A stretch of 64,000 nt of DNA from Dechloromonas denitrificans (lineage in GTDB: Bacteria > Pseudomonadota > Gammaproteobacteria > Burkholderiales > Rhodocyclaceae). The position numbers were made by a program, and so were the translations under genes. The notes beneath the pieces were generated by a model. The model was not told the origin of the DNA and made no database searches. It saw nothing but the letters and a program-made list of their open reading frames with translations. Positions 26,859-35,900 of the stretch are shown here, piece after piece. The number at the start of each line of letters is the position of its first letter. Position 1 is the first letter of the stretch. Location of the stretch: assembly GCF_020510665.1 (NCBI RefSeq), contig NZ_CP075187.1, forward strand, positions 888,501-952,500, written 5' to 3'.

Positions 26859-26874
26859 GGCGGCCTTGGCCGCC
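26859..26874. repeat. Left copy of the 16-bp palindromic target duplication of IS copy 2
   Basis: GGCGGCCTTGGCCGCC occurs here and at 28478-28493, directly outside the IS ends. It was the stem of the hppA terminator: AAAA still precedes it here and TTTTT follows the right copy. Confidence 0.9.
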
Positions 26875-26887
26875 TCAGACCGCTGAC

Positions 26888-26920
26888 AAAGCCTCCAAGC
26901 GATTGGGGGCTTTATTTTTT
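26888..26920 (+). terminator. Inward-facing terminator at the left end of IS copy 2
   Basis: Same 11-base-pair stem and T-run as in copy 1. It would now stop hppA transcripts, whose own T-run was displaced. Confidence 0.75.
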
Positions 26921-26931
26921 ATAATGTCGGC

Positions 26932-28404
26932 ATGCTCAAACCTGCCTACCCCGCCCAAACGGAACTGGAGATGGTGACGTTGGAGCAATTGGTCCCGAAA
27001 GACCACTTGCTCCGGCTGCTCGACCAACACATCCGGTTTGATTTCATTCGTGAAGCGACCCAGCACCTGTATTGCGAGAACAATGGCCGACCGGCGATTG
27101 ATCCGGTGGTGTTGTTCAAGATGCTGTTTATTGGCTACTTGTTCGGGATTCGCTCCGAGCGCCGGCTGGTGAAGGAAATCGAGGTCAATGTGGCTTACCG
27201 CTGGTTTCTCGGCTTTCGGCTGACGGACAAAGTGCCAGATGCCTCGACGCTGTCGCAGAATCGCCGTCGCCGCTTTGTCGGGACGGACATTGAGCAACGC
27301 ATCTTTGACGGGATTGTCGAGCAAGCCATTGAGCATAAGCTGATTGGCGGGCGGGTGCTGTACACCGACAGTACCCACCTGAAGGCGAACGCGAACAAGC
27401 GGCACTTTGAAGTGCATCAGGTTGAGCAAACCCCTGCGGCCTACCTGGCCGAACTGGATGCAGCCATCGAAACGGACCGAGCCGCCGCGGGCAAGAAGCC
27501 GCTCAAGCGTGATGACGATGATTCGACACCGCCGATGAAGGAGGTCAAGGTCAGCACGGTCGATCCCGACGCAGGTTTCATGGCCCGCGACAACAAGCCG
27601 ACCGGCTTCTTCTATCTGGATCACCGGACTGTCGATGGCGTGCATGCTTTGATCGTCGATACCCATGTCACGCCGGGCAATGTCCATGACAGCCAGCCCT
27701 ACCTTGCCCGCCTGGATCGGGTCATGGAGCGCTTTGATCTGGCCGTGGGCGCCGTCGGGCTGGATGCCGGGTATTTCACCCCGCAAGTCTGCAAGGGCAT
27801 TCTCGAGCGGGCACTGTTCGGGGTGATGGGCTACAAGCGACCCACACACCGCGATGGCTATTTCTACAAACGGGACTATCTCTACGATGCGGTCCAGGAC
27901 TGCTACCGCTGCCCGGCCGGGGAGGTTCTACCGTACCGGACGACCAACCGGCTGGGTTATCGCGAATACGCCTCGAACCCGGCGCGGTGTGCCGATTGCG
28001 GCGTGCGCGGGCAATGCACGCAGAGCCGGAACCATCAGAAGCTCGTGACCCGGCATCTCTGGGAAGGTTTCAAGGAAGCGATCAACGCCAATCGCCTGAG
28101 CGACCTGGGCAAACGGCTGTACGCCCGGCGCAAGGAAACGGTGGAGCGCAGTTTTGCCGATGCCAAGGAGTTGCACGGCCACCGTTACGCCCGTTTCCGT
28201 GGCTTGGCCAAGGTGCAAGCGCAGTGCCTGCTCTCGGCGGCCTGTCAGAACATGAAGAAGATGGCCCTGTTGCTGGCCCGCAAGGCGGCAGCCTTATTGG
28301 CCAAAATCCTCGCACGAACCCGTTTTGCCGCCCCATTCGCCCGCCATCTTTGGCAGATCGGGGTTCCTAACCTGAATTTCAGAATCCGCCTCGCTTCGGC
28401 TTGA
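26932..28404 (+). CDS. IS1182-family transposase, copy 2
   Basis: A 490-residue DDE transposase, nearly identical to copy 1, with the same candidate catalytic acids and cysteine cluster. Several silent differences separate the copies in the first 300 and last 250 bases, while the middle is almost unchanged. A TATAAT lies six bases before the ATG, leaving almost no leader. Confidence 0.93.
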   Translation: MLKPAYPAQTELEMVTLEQLVPKDHLLRLLDQHIRFDFIREATQHLYCENNGRPAIDPVVLFKMLFIGYLFGIRSERRLVKEIEVNVAYRWFLGFRLTDKVPDASTLSQNRRRRFVGTDIEQRIFDGIVEQAIEHKLIGGRVLYTDSTHLKANANKRHFEVHQVEQTPAAYLAELDAAIETDRAAAGKKPLKRDDDDSTPPMKEVKVSTVDPDAGFMARDNKPTGFFYLDHRTVDGVHALIVDTHVTPGNVHDSQPYLARLDRVMERFDLAVGAVGLDAGYFTPQVCKGILERALFGVMGYKRPTHRDGYFYKRDYLYDAVQDCYRCPAGEVLPYRTTNRLGYREYASNPARCADCGVRGQCTQSRNHQKLVTRHLWEGFKEAINANRLSDLGKRLYARRKETVERSFADAKELHGHRYARFRGLAKVQAQCLLSAACQNMKKMALLLARKAAALLAKILARTRFAAPFARHLWQIGVPNLNFRIRLASA

Positions 28405-28441
28405 AGCCAGGAGTCTCCCTGATTTCCAACCAGAAAAACAA

Positions 28442-28463
28442 AACCCCCGAAAAATCGGGGGTT
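28442..28463 (-). terminator. Inward-facing terminator at the right end of IS copy 2
   Basis: Stem CCCCCGA/TCGGGGG with an AAAA loop, followed on the minus strand by a T-rich tract. It matches the element in copy 1. Confidence 0.6.
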
Positions 28464-28477
28464 CGTCAGCAGTCTGA

Positions 28478-28498
28478 GGCGGCCTTGGCCGCCTTTTT
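28478..28498 (+). terminator. Right copy of the hppA terminator, now behind the IS
   Basis: GGCGGCCTTGGCCGCC is followed by TTTTT. It now terminates the transposase message instead of hppA and insulates the secretion operon that starts 67 bases later. Confidence 0.8.
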
Positions 28499-28564
28499 AC
28501 ATTTATTCAGAACTCGATTTTTTTATCACGTTAGAATCTGAAAAAAATTGCTGTCTGGGGAGTT

Positions 28565-30745
28565 ATGAATCAGGAAGTTGCTGCCAGCACTGCTGAGCTT
28601 GGTAAATCAGTCGTGCGCGAGGATCTGCTGCATCACGATCCGCTGCTTGATTGTCTGGTCGAGTTAACCCGGATTCATGGCCGCCCCAGCACGCGCGCGG
28701 CATTGATTGCGGGGCTTCCGCTTGAGAAAGGGGTATTGACCCCTTCGCTTTTCGCCCGGGCGGCGAGTCGTGCCGGCTTGTCCGCCAAGCTGATGCGGCG
28801 CCAGATCGAGCGTATCGATCCGGTCTTGTTGCCTGCTGTCCTGCTGACCAAGGGTGAGGAAGCTTGCGTCCTGCTCGGGTGGGATGATGCGGGAGAAAAT
28901 GCCCGCCTGCTTTTCCCGGAGACCGGTCAAGGTACGGTATTGATGGCCCGCGACGAGCTTCTTGCGCGCTATGCCGGTATCGCCATCTTCTGCCGCCCGC
29001 ATTTCCGCTTCGACAAACGGACGCCGCAGGTTGGGGATGTCAAGCTCCGCCACTGGTTCTGGGGGGCGCTTGCTGATCAGTGGCCGCTCTACCGCGATGT
29101 TCTGGCTGCAGCCTTGTTGATCAATATTGCTGCACTGGCGATGCCCCTGTTTTCAATGAATGTTTATGACCGGGTTATTCCCAATCGTGCCATGGAGACG
29201 TTGTGGGTCCTGGCGCTGGGGGTGGCTTTGCTGGTTGCGGTTGATTTGACCCTGCGTTCGTTGCGGGGCTATTTCATTGATCTGGCGAGTGCCAGAATCG
29301 ACATGCAGCTATCCGCCAAAATCATGGAGCGGGTGCTTGGTGTTCGCATGGAAGCAAGGCCAACCGCTGTGGGCGCATTTTCATCCAATTTGCGCTCATT
29401 CGAGTCGGTCCGTGATTTCATTACTTCGGCTTCGGTGACGGCATTTATCGACTTGCCATTTGCCCTGCTGTTTATTCTGGTGATTGCGCTGATTGCCTGG
29501 CAGTTGGTTATCCCGGTATTGCTGGCAATTGTTTTCGTCGTGATTTATGCCTACATTCTTCAGCACAAAATGCACGAGCTTTCTGAGACAACGTATCGTG
29601 CAGGGGCATTGCGTAACGCCACCTTGATTGAAAGCCTGACCGCACTTGAAACGATAAAGACACAAGGGGCGGAAGGGGTCATGCAGTCAAAGTGGGAGAA
29701 GTCGGTTGCTTTCGTCTCCCAAGTCAATAACAAGATGCGCTTTCTTTCTGCGGCAGCAACCAATGGGGCGATGGAAGTCCAGCAATTGGTCAGTGTCGTG
29801 GTCGTTATCTGCGGCGTCTACCTGATTGGTGATGGCAAGCTCAGTATGGGCGGACTGATTGCCTGCACCATGCTGACTTCCCGCGCAGTAGCGCCGCTGG
29901 GCCAGATGGTTGGCCTGCTCATGCAGTATCACAGTGCAAAAGTTTCCCTGGCTTCGCTGGAAACCATCATGGCCAATCCAGTCGAGCGTCCGACCGATGC
30001 AGCCTTCGTGCATCGTCCGGAATTAAAGGGAAACATCGAATTCCGCGATGTGCAGTTCAGTTATCCGAATAGTTCGATTGCTGCCCTGAAGGGCTTGAGC
30101 TGCAAGATTGTTGCCGGTGAAAAAGTGGTTGTGATCGGGCGGATCGGTTCGGGTAAGACAACTCTGCAAAAATTGCTGCTGGGGCTTTATCAGCCGACCG
30201 GTGGTGCGCTGATGATCGATGGCGTCGATGTTCGCCAGCTGGACCCAGCAGATTTGCGACGCAACGTCGGCTATGTGGCGCAGGATGTGACGCTTTTTTA
30301 CGGCACGTTGCGTGACAATATTTCGATCGGTGCGCCGTATGCCGATGATACTGCCATCATGGCGGCGGCAGAGGCGGCCGGCCTGACCGAGTTCGTCAAT
30401 CGTCATCCGGATGGTTTTGACATGATGATTGGTGAACGTGGGGATTCTTTGTCCGGAGGCCAGCGTCAGGGCGTTGCCATCGCCCGAGCATTTTTGATGG
30501 ACCCGCCGATCTTGCTGCTTGATGAGCCGACCAGTGCAATGGACTTTTCATCGGAGCAGCAATTCAAACAGCGCCTCAAGTCAATGGCTGCGCACAAGAC
30601 AGTCTTGATCGTGACGCACCGCAATAGCCTTCTTGACTTGGCGACGCGCGTCATCGTGGTCGATGACGGTCGGATCGTGGCTGATGGTCCGCGTGATCAG
30701 GTGATCCAGGCCCTGCAGAGCGGCCGGATCGGGAGAGCTTCATGA
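28565..30745 (+). CDS. Type I secretion ATPase/permease (LapB-like)
   Basis: Inner-membrane ABC exporter of the LapB/LssB group that drives adhesin secretion. The 726 residues comprise an N-terminal C39-like domain without an obvious catalytic Cys (about 20-150), a six-helix membrane domain (about 170-460) and an ATPase with Walker A GRIGSGKTT, signature LSGGQRQ and Walker B ILLLDEPTS. GGGGAG precedes the ATG. The stop overlaps the HlyD-type gene by four bases. The giant adhesin gene downstream is the obvious substrate. Confidence 0.9.
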   Translation: MNQEVAASTAELGKSVVREDLLHHDPLLDCLVELTRIHGRPSTRAALIAGLPLEKGVLTPSLFARAASRAGLSAKLMRRQIERIDPVLLPAVLLTKGEEACVLLGWDDAGENARLLFPETGQGTVLMARDELLARYAGIAIFCRPHFRFDKRTPQVGDVKLRHWFWGALADQWPLYRDVLAAALLINIAALAMPLFSMNVYDRVIPNRAMETLWVLALGVALLVAVDLTLRSLRGYFIDLASARIDMQLSAKIMERVLGVRMEARPTAVGAFSSNLRSFESVRDFITSASVTAFIDLPFALLFILVIALIAWQLVIPVLLAIVFVVIYAYILQHKMHELSETTYRAGALRNATLIESLTALETIKTQGAEGVMQSKWEKSVAFVSQVNNKMRFLSAAATNGAMEVQQLVSVVVVICGVYLIGDGKLSMGGLIACTMLTSRAVAPLGQMVGLLMQYHSAKVSLASLETIMANPVERPTDAAFVHRPELKGNIEFRDVQFSYPNSSIAALKGLSCKIVAGEKVVVIGRIGSGKTTLQKLLLGLYQPTGGALMIDGVDVRQLDPADLRRNVGYVAQDVTLFYGTLRDNISIGAPYADDTAIMAAAEAAGLTEFVNRHPDGFDMMIGERGDSLSGGQRQGVAIARAFLMDPPILLLDEPTSAMDFSSEQQFKQRLKSMAAHKTVLIVTHRNSLLDLATRVIVVDDGRIVADGPRDQVIQALQSGRIGRAS

Positions 30746-32157
30746 GTCGCATCAAGGCAATCGGTGTGGCGCTGCATGGCTGGCTGGAAGGGGTGGCCGC
30801 ACGCAGTGCGCCCCGTGTTGAAAAACTGCTTGGACGTTTACCCAGCAAGGAGGATGTCGACGTCGTTGATTTTGCAACGGATGCCGATCTGGCCATTCTC
30901 CGCCAGGAGCCGTTGAGAGCGCGGGTTCTGTTGCGCTCAATCGGTATCGTTCTGGTTATCTTCATTATTTGGGCTGCGGTGGCTCAACTGGATGAGGTAA
31001 CGCGTGGTGATGGCAAAGTTATCCCGTCAAAGCAACTGCAGGTTTTGCAGAGCATCGATGGCGGCTTGGTGTCCGAAATCCTGGTTCGTGAGGGTGACGT
31101 CGTCCAGGCCAACCAGTTGCTGGTGAAAATTGACGAAACCCGCTTCGTTTCTTCGGTCAAGGAAAATCGCTCCCAATACCTCGGGCTGGTTGCCAAAGCA
31201 GCTCGCCTCAAGGCGATGTCGGATGGCAAACCTTTCATTCCTCCGGCGGATGTTTTGAAGGAAGTCCCCGAACTTGTCGAGCAGGAGCGTCTGCTCTATG
31301 AGGCAAAGCGGGAAGAGATGCAGGCGGCGGTTTCGATTGCTCGCCAGCAGTTGGCGCAGCGCCAGCAGGAACTTAATGAATCGCAGGCCCGCAAGGCTCA
31401 GGCGTTGCAAGGATATGAGCTGACGTCGCGCGAATTGACCGTAACCAAGCCTCTGATTAATTCGGGAGCCGTCTCCGAAGTCGAATTGTTGCGTCTTGAG
31501 CGTGATGTCTCGCGCTATCGTGGTGAGCGCGATATGGCAACGGCTCAGATCACCCGTATTCAGGCGGCGATTAACGAAGCCCATCGCAAAATCGAAGAGG
31601 TTGAGCTGACTTTTCGTAACGATGCAGGCAAGGAACTTTCGGAAACCTCTGGCAAGCTGAATAGCTTGGCTGAAGGAAGTATTGCCTTGTCTGATCGCGT
31701 CAAACAATCCTCCATTCGCTCTCCGGTCAAAGGGACGGTCAAGCGCTTGTTGGTAAATACGGTGGGTGGCGTGGTTCAGCCCGGCAAGGACATGATTGAA
31801 ATCGTGCCGCTTGAGGATGCCTTGTTGCTGGAAGCGCGTGTTCAGCCTCGTGACATCGCTTTCTTGCGTCCAGGGCAGGCGGCGATGGTTAAATTCACCG
31901 CTTATGATTTTTCTGTTTATGGCGGGCTTGAAGGGACTTTGGAGCATATTGGTGCCGACAGCGTCATGGATGACAAGGGCAATGCTTTCTACACCGTTCG
32001 TGTCAGGACCAATAAACCTGGATTCGGTGACGCTAATCTCCCGATTATTCCGGGTATGGTTGCCGAAGTTGATATCCTGACAGGTAAGAAAAGCGTACTG
32101 GCCTACTTGTTGAAGCCGGTTTTGCGAGCCAAAAGCGTGGCGTTGACGGAGCGTTGA
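30742..32157 (+). CDS. HlyD-family membrane fusion protein (LapC-like)
   Basis: A 471-residue periplasmic adaptor that bridges the ABC exporter and an outer-membrane TolC-type channel. One membrane segment (about residues 66-85) is followed by a biotinyl-lipoyl-like half (DGKVIPSKQLQVLQSIDGGLV), a long coiled-coil hairpin (about 180-330) and a second lipoyl half plus beta-barrel (IRSPVKGTVKRLLVNTVGGVV). The gene overlaps both neighbours by one to four bases. No TolC/LapE gene is in the window, so the outer-membrane part must be elsewhere. Confidence 0.9.
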   Translation: MSRIKAIGVALHGWLEGVAARSAPRVEKLLGRLPSKEDVDVVDFATDADLAILRQEPLRARVLLRSIGIVLVIFIIWAAVAQLDEVTRGDGKVIPSKQLQVLQSIDGGLVSEILVREGDVVQANQLLVKIDETRFVSSVKENRSQYLGLVAKAARLKAMSDGKPFIPPADVLKEVPELVEQERLLYEAKREEMQAAVSIARQQLAQRQQELNESQARKAQALQGYELTSRELTVTKPLINSGAVSEVELLRLERDVSRYRGERDMATAQITRIQAAINEAHRKIEEVELTFRNDAGKELSETSGKLNSLAEGSIALSDRVKQSSIRSPVKGTVKRLLVNTVGGVVQPGKDMIEIVPLEDALLLEARVQPRDIAFLRPGQAAMVKFTAYDFSVYGGLEGTLEHIGADSVMDDKGNAFYTVRVRTNKPGFGDANLPIIPGMVAEVDILTGKKSVLAYLLKPVLRAKSVALTER

Positions 32158-32786
32158 TGAAACACTGGATTATCGATGTCGACAAAAATGCGCTGCCAAC
32201 CTGGCTGGAGGCAATGCCCGGGGCTGCGTTGTTGGTCCGCAATGGTCTGCCAAGCATTTCTCTGGATGAGCCAGGGATCGTCTGGTGCCGGTTGCGTGCC
32301 GGTGAGGATTTTGCCGTGCTGGCTCGTGACATGGCACATGCGGCATCTCATCAGGTAGTTATTCTTTGTGATGATCTGAACGAGGAGCTTGTCATGCAGG
32401 CTCTTTCGCTGGGGGCGGCCGGCTGCTGTAATACACATGCTGCACCTGAGGTGTTGAGGCAGATTGCGCTGGTCGTCGGTAATGGTGGTTTGTGGATCGG
32501 TCAGTCGCTTTTGCAGCGTCTGGTCGGGACGACTTCGCGACTTCTCGGTCAACGAGCTTCCGTAGAGGAAAAAGCAGCCGAGGGCAGTGCCTGGGTCGCT
32601 TTGCTCTCCGAGCGCGAGGTGCAGGTTGCTCGGCTGGTTGCTGGAGGAGCCAGCAACAAGGAAGTGGCGAATCAGCTGGCAATTACAGAGCGCACAGTCA
32701 AAGCCCATCTGACGGCTGCTTTCGAGAAGCTGGGGATACGTGATCGTTTACAGCTTTCTCTCCGGATCAACGGTCGGCTACCTTGA
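32157..32786 (+). CDS. LuxR-family regulator with degenerate receiver domain
   Basis: A 209-residue protein with an N-terminal receiver-like fold (about 1-125) and a C-terminal LuxR helix-turn-helix (LSEREVQVARLVAGGASNKEVANQLAITERTVKAHL). The receiver lacks the phospho-acceptor Asp at the end of its third strand (GIVWCRLRAGED), so it is probably not controlled by phosphorylation. The ATG overlaps the stop of the HlyD-type gene. Placed between the secretion genes and the adhesin, it may control adhesin expression (inference). Confidence 0.8.
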   Translation: MKHWIIDVDKNALPTWLEAMPGAALLVRNGLPSISLDEPGIVWCRLRAGEDFAVLARDMAHAASHQVVILCDDLNEELVMQALSLGAAGCCNTHAAPEVLRQIALVVGNGGLWIGQSLLQRLVGTTSRLLGQRASVEEKAAEGSAWVALLSEREVQVARLVAGGASNKEVANQLAITERTVKAHLTAAFEKLGIRDRLQLSLRINGRLP

Positions 32787-32790
32787 TTCC

Positions 32791-32812
32791 CAGGAGAGCC
32801 TTGTCTCTCCTG
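32791..32812 (+). other. Hairpin between the regulator and the adhesin gene
   Basis: An eight-base-pair stem (CAGGAGAG/CTCTCCTG) with a CCTTGT loop begins four bases after the regulator stop. No T-run follows, so it may be an RNA processing or stability element or a weak attenuator before the adhesin gene. Confidence 0.4.
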
Positions 32813-32900
32813 AATGGCTGGATTGTACTTTGGTGCAATAGCCAACAAACTTGAAGCTCCTTACACTGGCACAATCACTAATGCTGTATGGAGTTTTACC

Positions 32901-35900
32901 ATGGCCCAAGCTCAAGTTATCGCTAAAGTCTCATCTATGTCTGGTGAGGCATTTGCCCGGGATGGTTCCGGCAAAATGCGTCGTTTGAAGGTCGGTGACT
33001 CCGTACGCGAAGGCGAGTCAGTCGTCAGCTCTGATGGCTCTCAGGTTGTCCTTAAACTGGCTGATGGCCGTGAGATGACGGTTCGTCCCGGTGAGGTGGC
33101 ACGGATCGATGCTGAGGTTGCTGCACCGATCAAGCCTGATGCGGCAGATAGTGCGGTCATCAATAACCCGAAGGGCTTCCAGAAGATTGCCAAGGCAATT
33201 ACCGGTGGCGGTGATCTCGACTCCCTGCTCGAACAAGAGGCGCCAGCAGCTGGCGCAGTCGGTACTGGCGGTAATGAGGGCCATACCTTCGTTGAGTTCT
33301 TGCGTGTCGTTGAAACGGTCGATCCGCTGGCGTTTCAGTTTGGTACGGGTGCAGGACGTGTGCTTGGGACGATTGAGCAGCCGGGGGTTCTGGTTGATGT
33401 CACTCCTCCGGCATTGACCGCAAAACTGGATTCCGCATCTGATAGCGGAGTTCAGGGAGATGGGATTACAAATGACAAGACACCGACGATCAGCGGTACA
33501 GGAGAGCCAGGGGCTTCCATTCTTGTCACCATGCCAGGAACTGGCGAAAAGCTGACCACCACGGTTAAGCCGGATGGTAGCTGGAGTGTGACGCCGACCC
33601 TCGATTTGCCGAACGGCCCGGCCACCGTTGCTGTTACGTCGACTGACCCGGCGGGTAATGTCGCGACGGCAAAAGTCCCATTGGTGATCGATGCGGAAGT
33701 GCCAAACAATGGCAAGGCACCAATCGTGGAAATTACCGAGGATGCTAACAATGACGGGTTCATCAATCGACTGGAGTCCGATGGGCCAACGGACGTCAAA
33801 GTGTCGTTCAACGGAAACCTGGTTAGCGTTGGAGATGTTGTAAAAATCACCTCGGGTGGTGTAACGAAGGATGTTGCAATCACCGAGGCAGACAAGCTTA
33901 ATGGTTTTGTGACCACGACGTTCCCGGTACAGGCCAGTGGGACGACGGTTGTTGCTACAGCCATCATCGTTGATGTGGCCGGCAACACGACCGAACGCGG
34001 CAGCGACAGTGCGAAGGTTGATTTGAGCACGCTGGAAGGTTTGGCGGTGACGATCACGGAAGACGCGGACAACGACGGCTGGATCAACAGTGCGGAATTG
34101 CAGGGGACGGTGGGCGTTCGAGTCGATCTGCCGGCGAGCGCAGTCGCGGGTGATTTGCTGACGCTGAACGCGACCGGTAGCGCAGCGCAGACGATTACGC
34201 TGACGCAGGCCCAGATTGACGCGCATAGCGTGGTCTTTGAAGTGGCGGCGCCGGCCAATGGTGAAACCCTGGTGGTCAAGGCGCAGGTGACGGACCCGGC
34301 AGGCAACAAGTCGGCCGAAGTCAGCGACAGCGCGGTGATTGATACGCAAGCCCCGGGCGCACCGGTGGTCGAGATCACCGAAGACGGCAACAACGACGGC
34401 TGGATCAACCAGGCCGAACTCAATGGCGACATTGGTGTGACGGTCAGCCTGGCCGGCACGGGGGCCAAGGCAGGCGAAACCCTGCTGGTCAGCATCAATG
34501 GTACCGCCCAAACGCCGATCATTCTGACCGCAGCCGATATTCAAAGCGGCACGGTGGCACTGACGGGGATCAGTAACCCGGGCGAAGGCGTCACCCTGAC
34601 GGTGACGGCAGCCGTGAAGGACGCCGCTGGCAATACGGGAGCGACGGGTAGCGACAGCGCGACGATCGACACGATTGCCCCGCAGACGCTGACGGCGAAG
34701 CTGGATCCGACCTCGGACAGTGGCACGAAGGGCGACAGCCTCACGAACGACAAGACACCGACGATCAGCGGCACGGGAGATCCGGGCGCGAAGATTGAAG
34801 TGACGATGCCGACCGGCGAGAAACTGACGACGACGGTGAAGCCGGACGGCAGCTGGACGGTGACGCCGACCCAGGACGTTCCGGACGGTCCGATCGTGGT
34901 CAACGTCAAGGAAACAGACCCGGCCGGCAACAGCATCAGCACGACGGTACCGCTGACCATCGATTCGGGCGTGCCGAACGATGGCACCGCACCGACCGTG
35001 ACGATCACGGAAGATGCCAACAACGACGGCTTCATCAATCGTGTTGAAGCCCAAGGGCCGACCGACGTCAAGGTGTCGTTCAACGGCAACCTGGTCAATG
35101 TGGGCGATATCGTCAAGATTACCTCGGGTGGCGTGACGAAGGATGTGGCGATTACGGCGACGGACAAGGCGAACGGCTTTGTGACCACCGACTTCCCGCA
35201 GCAGGCTGCCGGCACGACGGTGACGGCAACGGCCGTGATCGTTGATGCGGCAGGCAACACGACGCAAGAAGGCAGCGACAGCGCCAAGCTGGATTTGAGC
35301 CCGCTGGACGGGTTGACCGTGAAAATCACGGAAGACGCGAACGACGACGGCTTCATCAACAAGGCCGAACTGCAAGGCACGGTGGGTGCAGAAATCAAGC
35401 TGCCGGCGACGGCGGTTGCCGGCGACGCCCTGACCATCACGGCGACGGGCAATGCGACGCAGACGATCATTCTGACGCAATCGCAGATTGACGCTGGCCA
35501 GGTGACCGTCGAACTGACGGCCCCGGGCAGTGGCACCGAAATGGTCGTGACGGCCCAGGTCAAGGACCCGGCCGGTAACGAATCCGCGGTGGCCAGCGAC
35601 AAGGCGACGATCGCGACCGACGACATTGGTGCGCCGAAGGTGACGATCACCGAAGACACCAATAACGACGGCTGGATCAACAAGGCCGAACTGAATGGCG
35701 AGATTGGCGTCAGCGTCGAACTGCCGGGCACGGCCAAGGCTGGTGACAGCCTGCTGGTGTCGGTCAATGGTGTGGCACGTACGCCGATCGTACTGACGGC
35801 TGCGGACATCAGTACCGGCAGCGTGGCGATTACCGGTGTGACCAATCCGGGCGAAGGCAGCACGTTGACCGTGACGGCCCAAGTCAAGGATGTGGCGAAC

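Larger units (their letters stand above)
26875..28477 (+). mobile_element. IS1182-family insertion sequence, copy 2 (1,603 bp)
   Basis: Same length and orientation as copy 1. The left end is TCAGACCGCTGAC (26875-26887), one base different from the right end's complement (28465-28477). The transposase frame is intact. It has its own target duplication, so it inserted independently of copy 1. Confidence 0.93.

Noticed and set aside
32867..32886. TGGCAC followed by TGC as a sigma-54 promoter of the adhesin
   Set aside because: The spacing between the two elements is about three bases too long.
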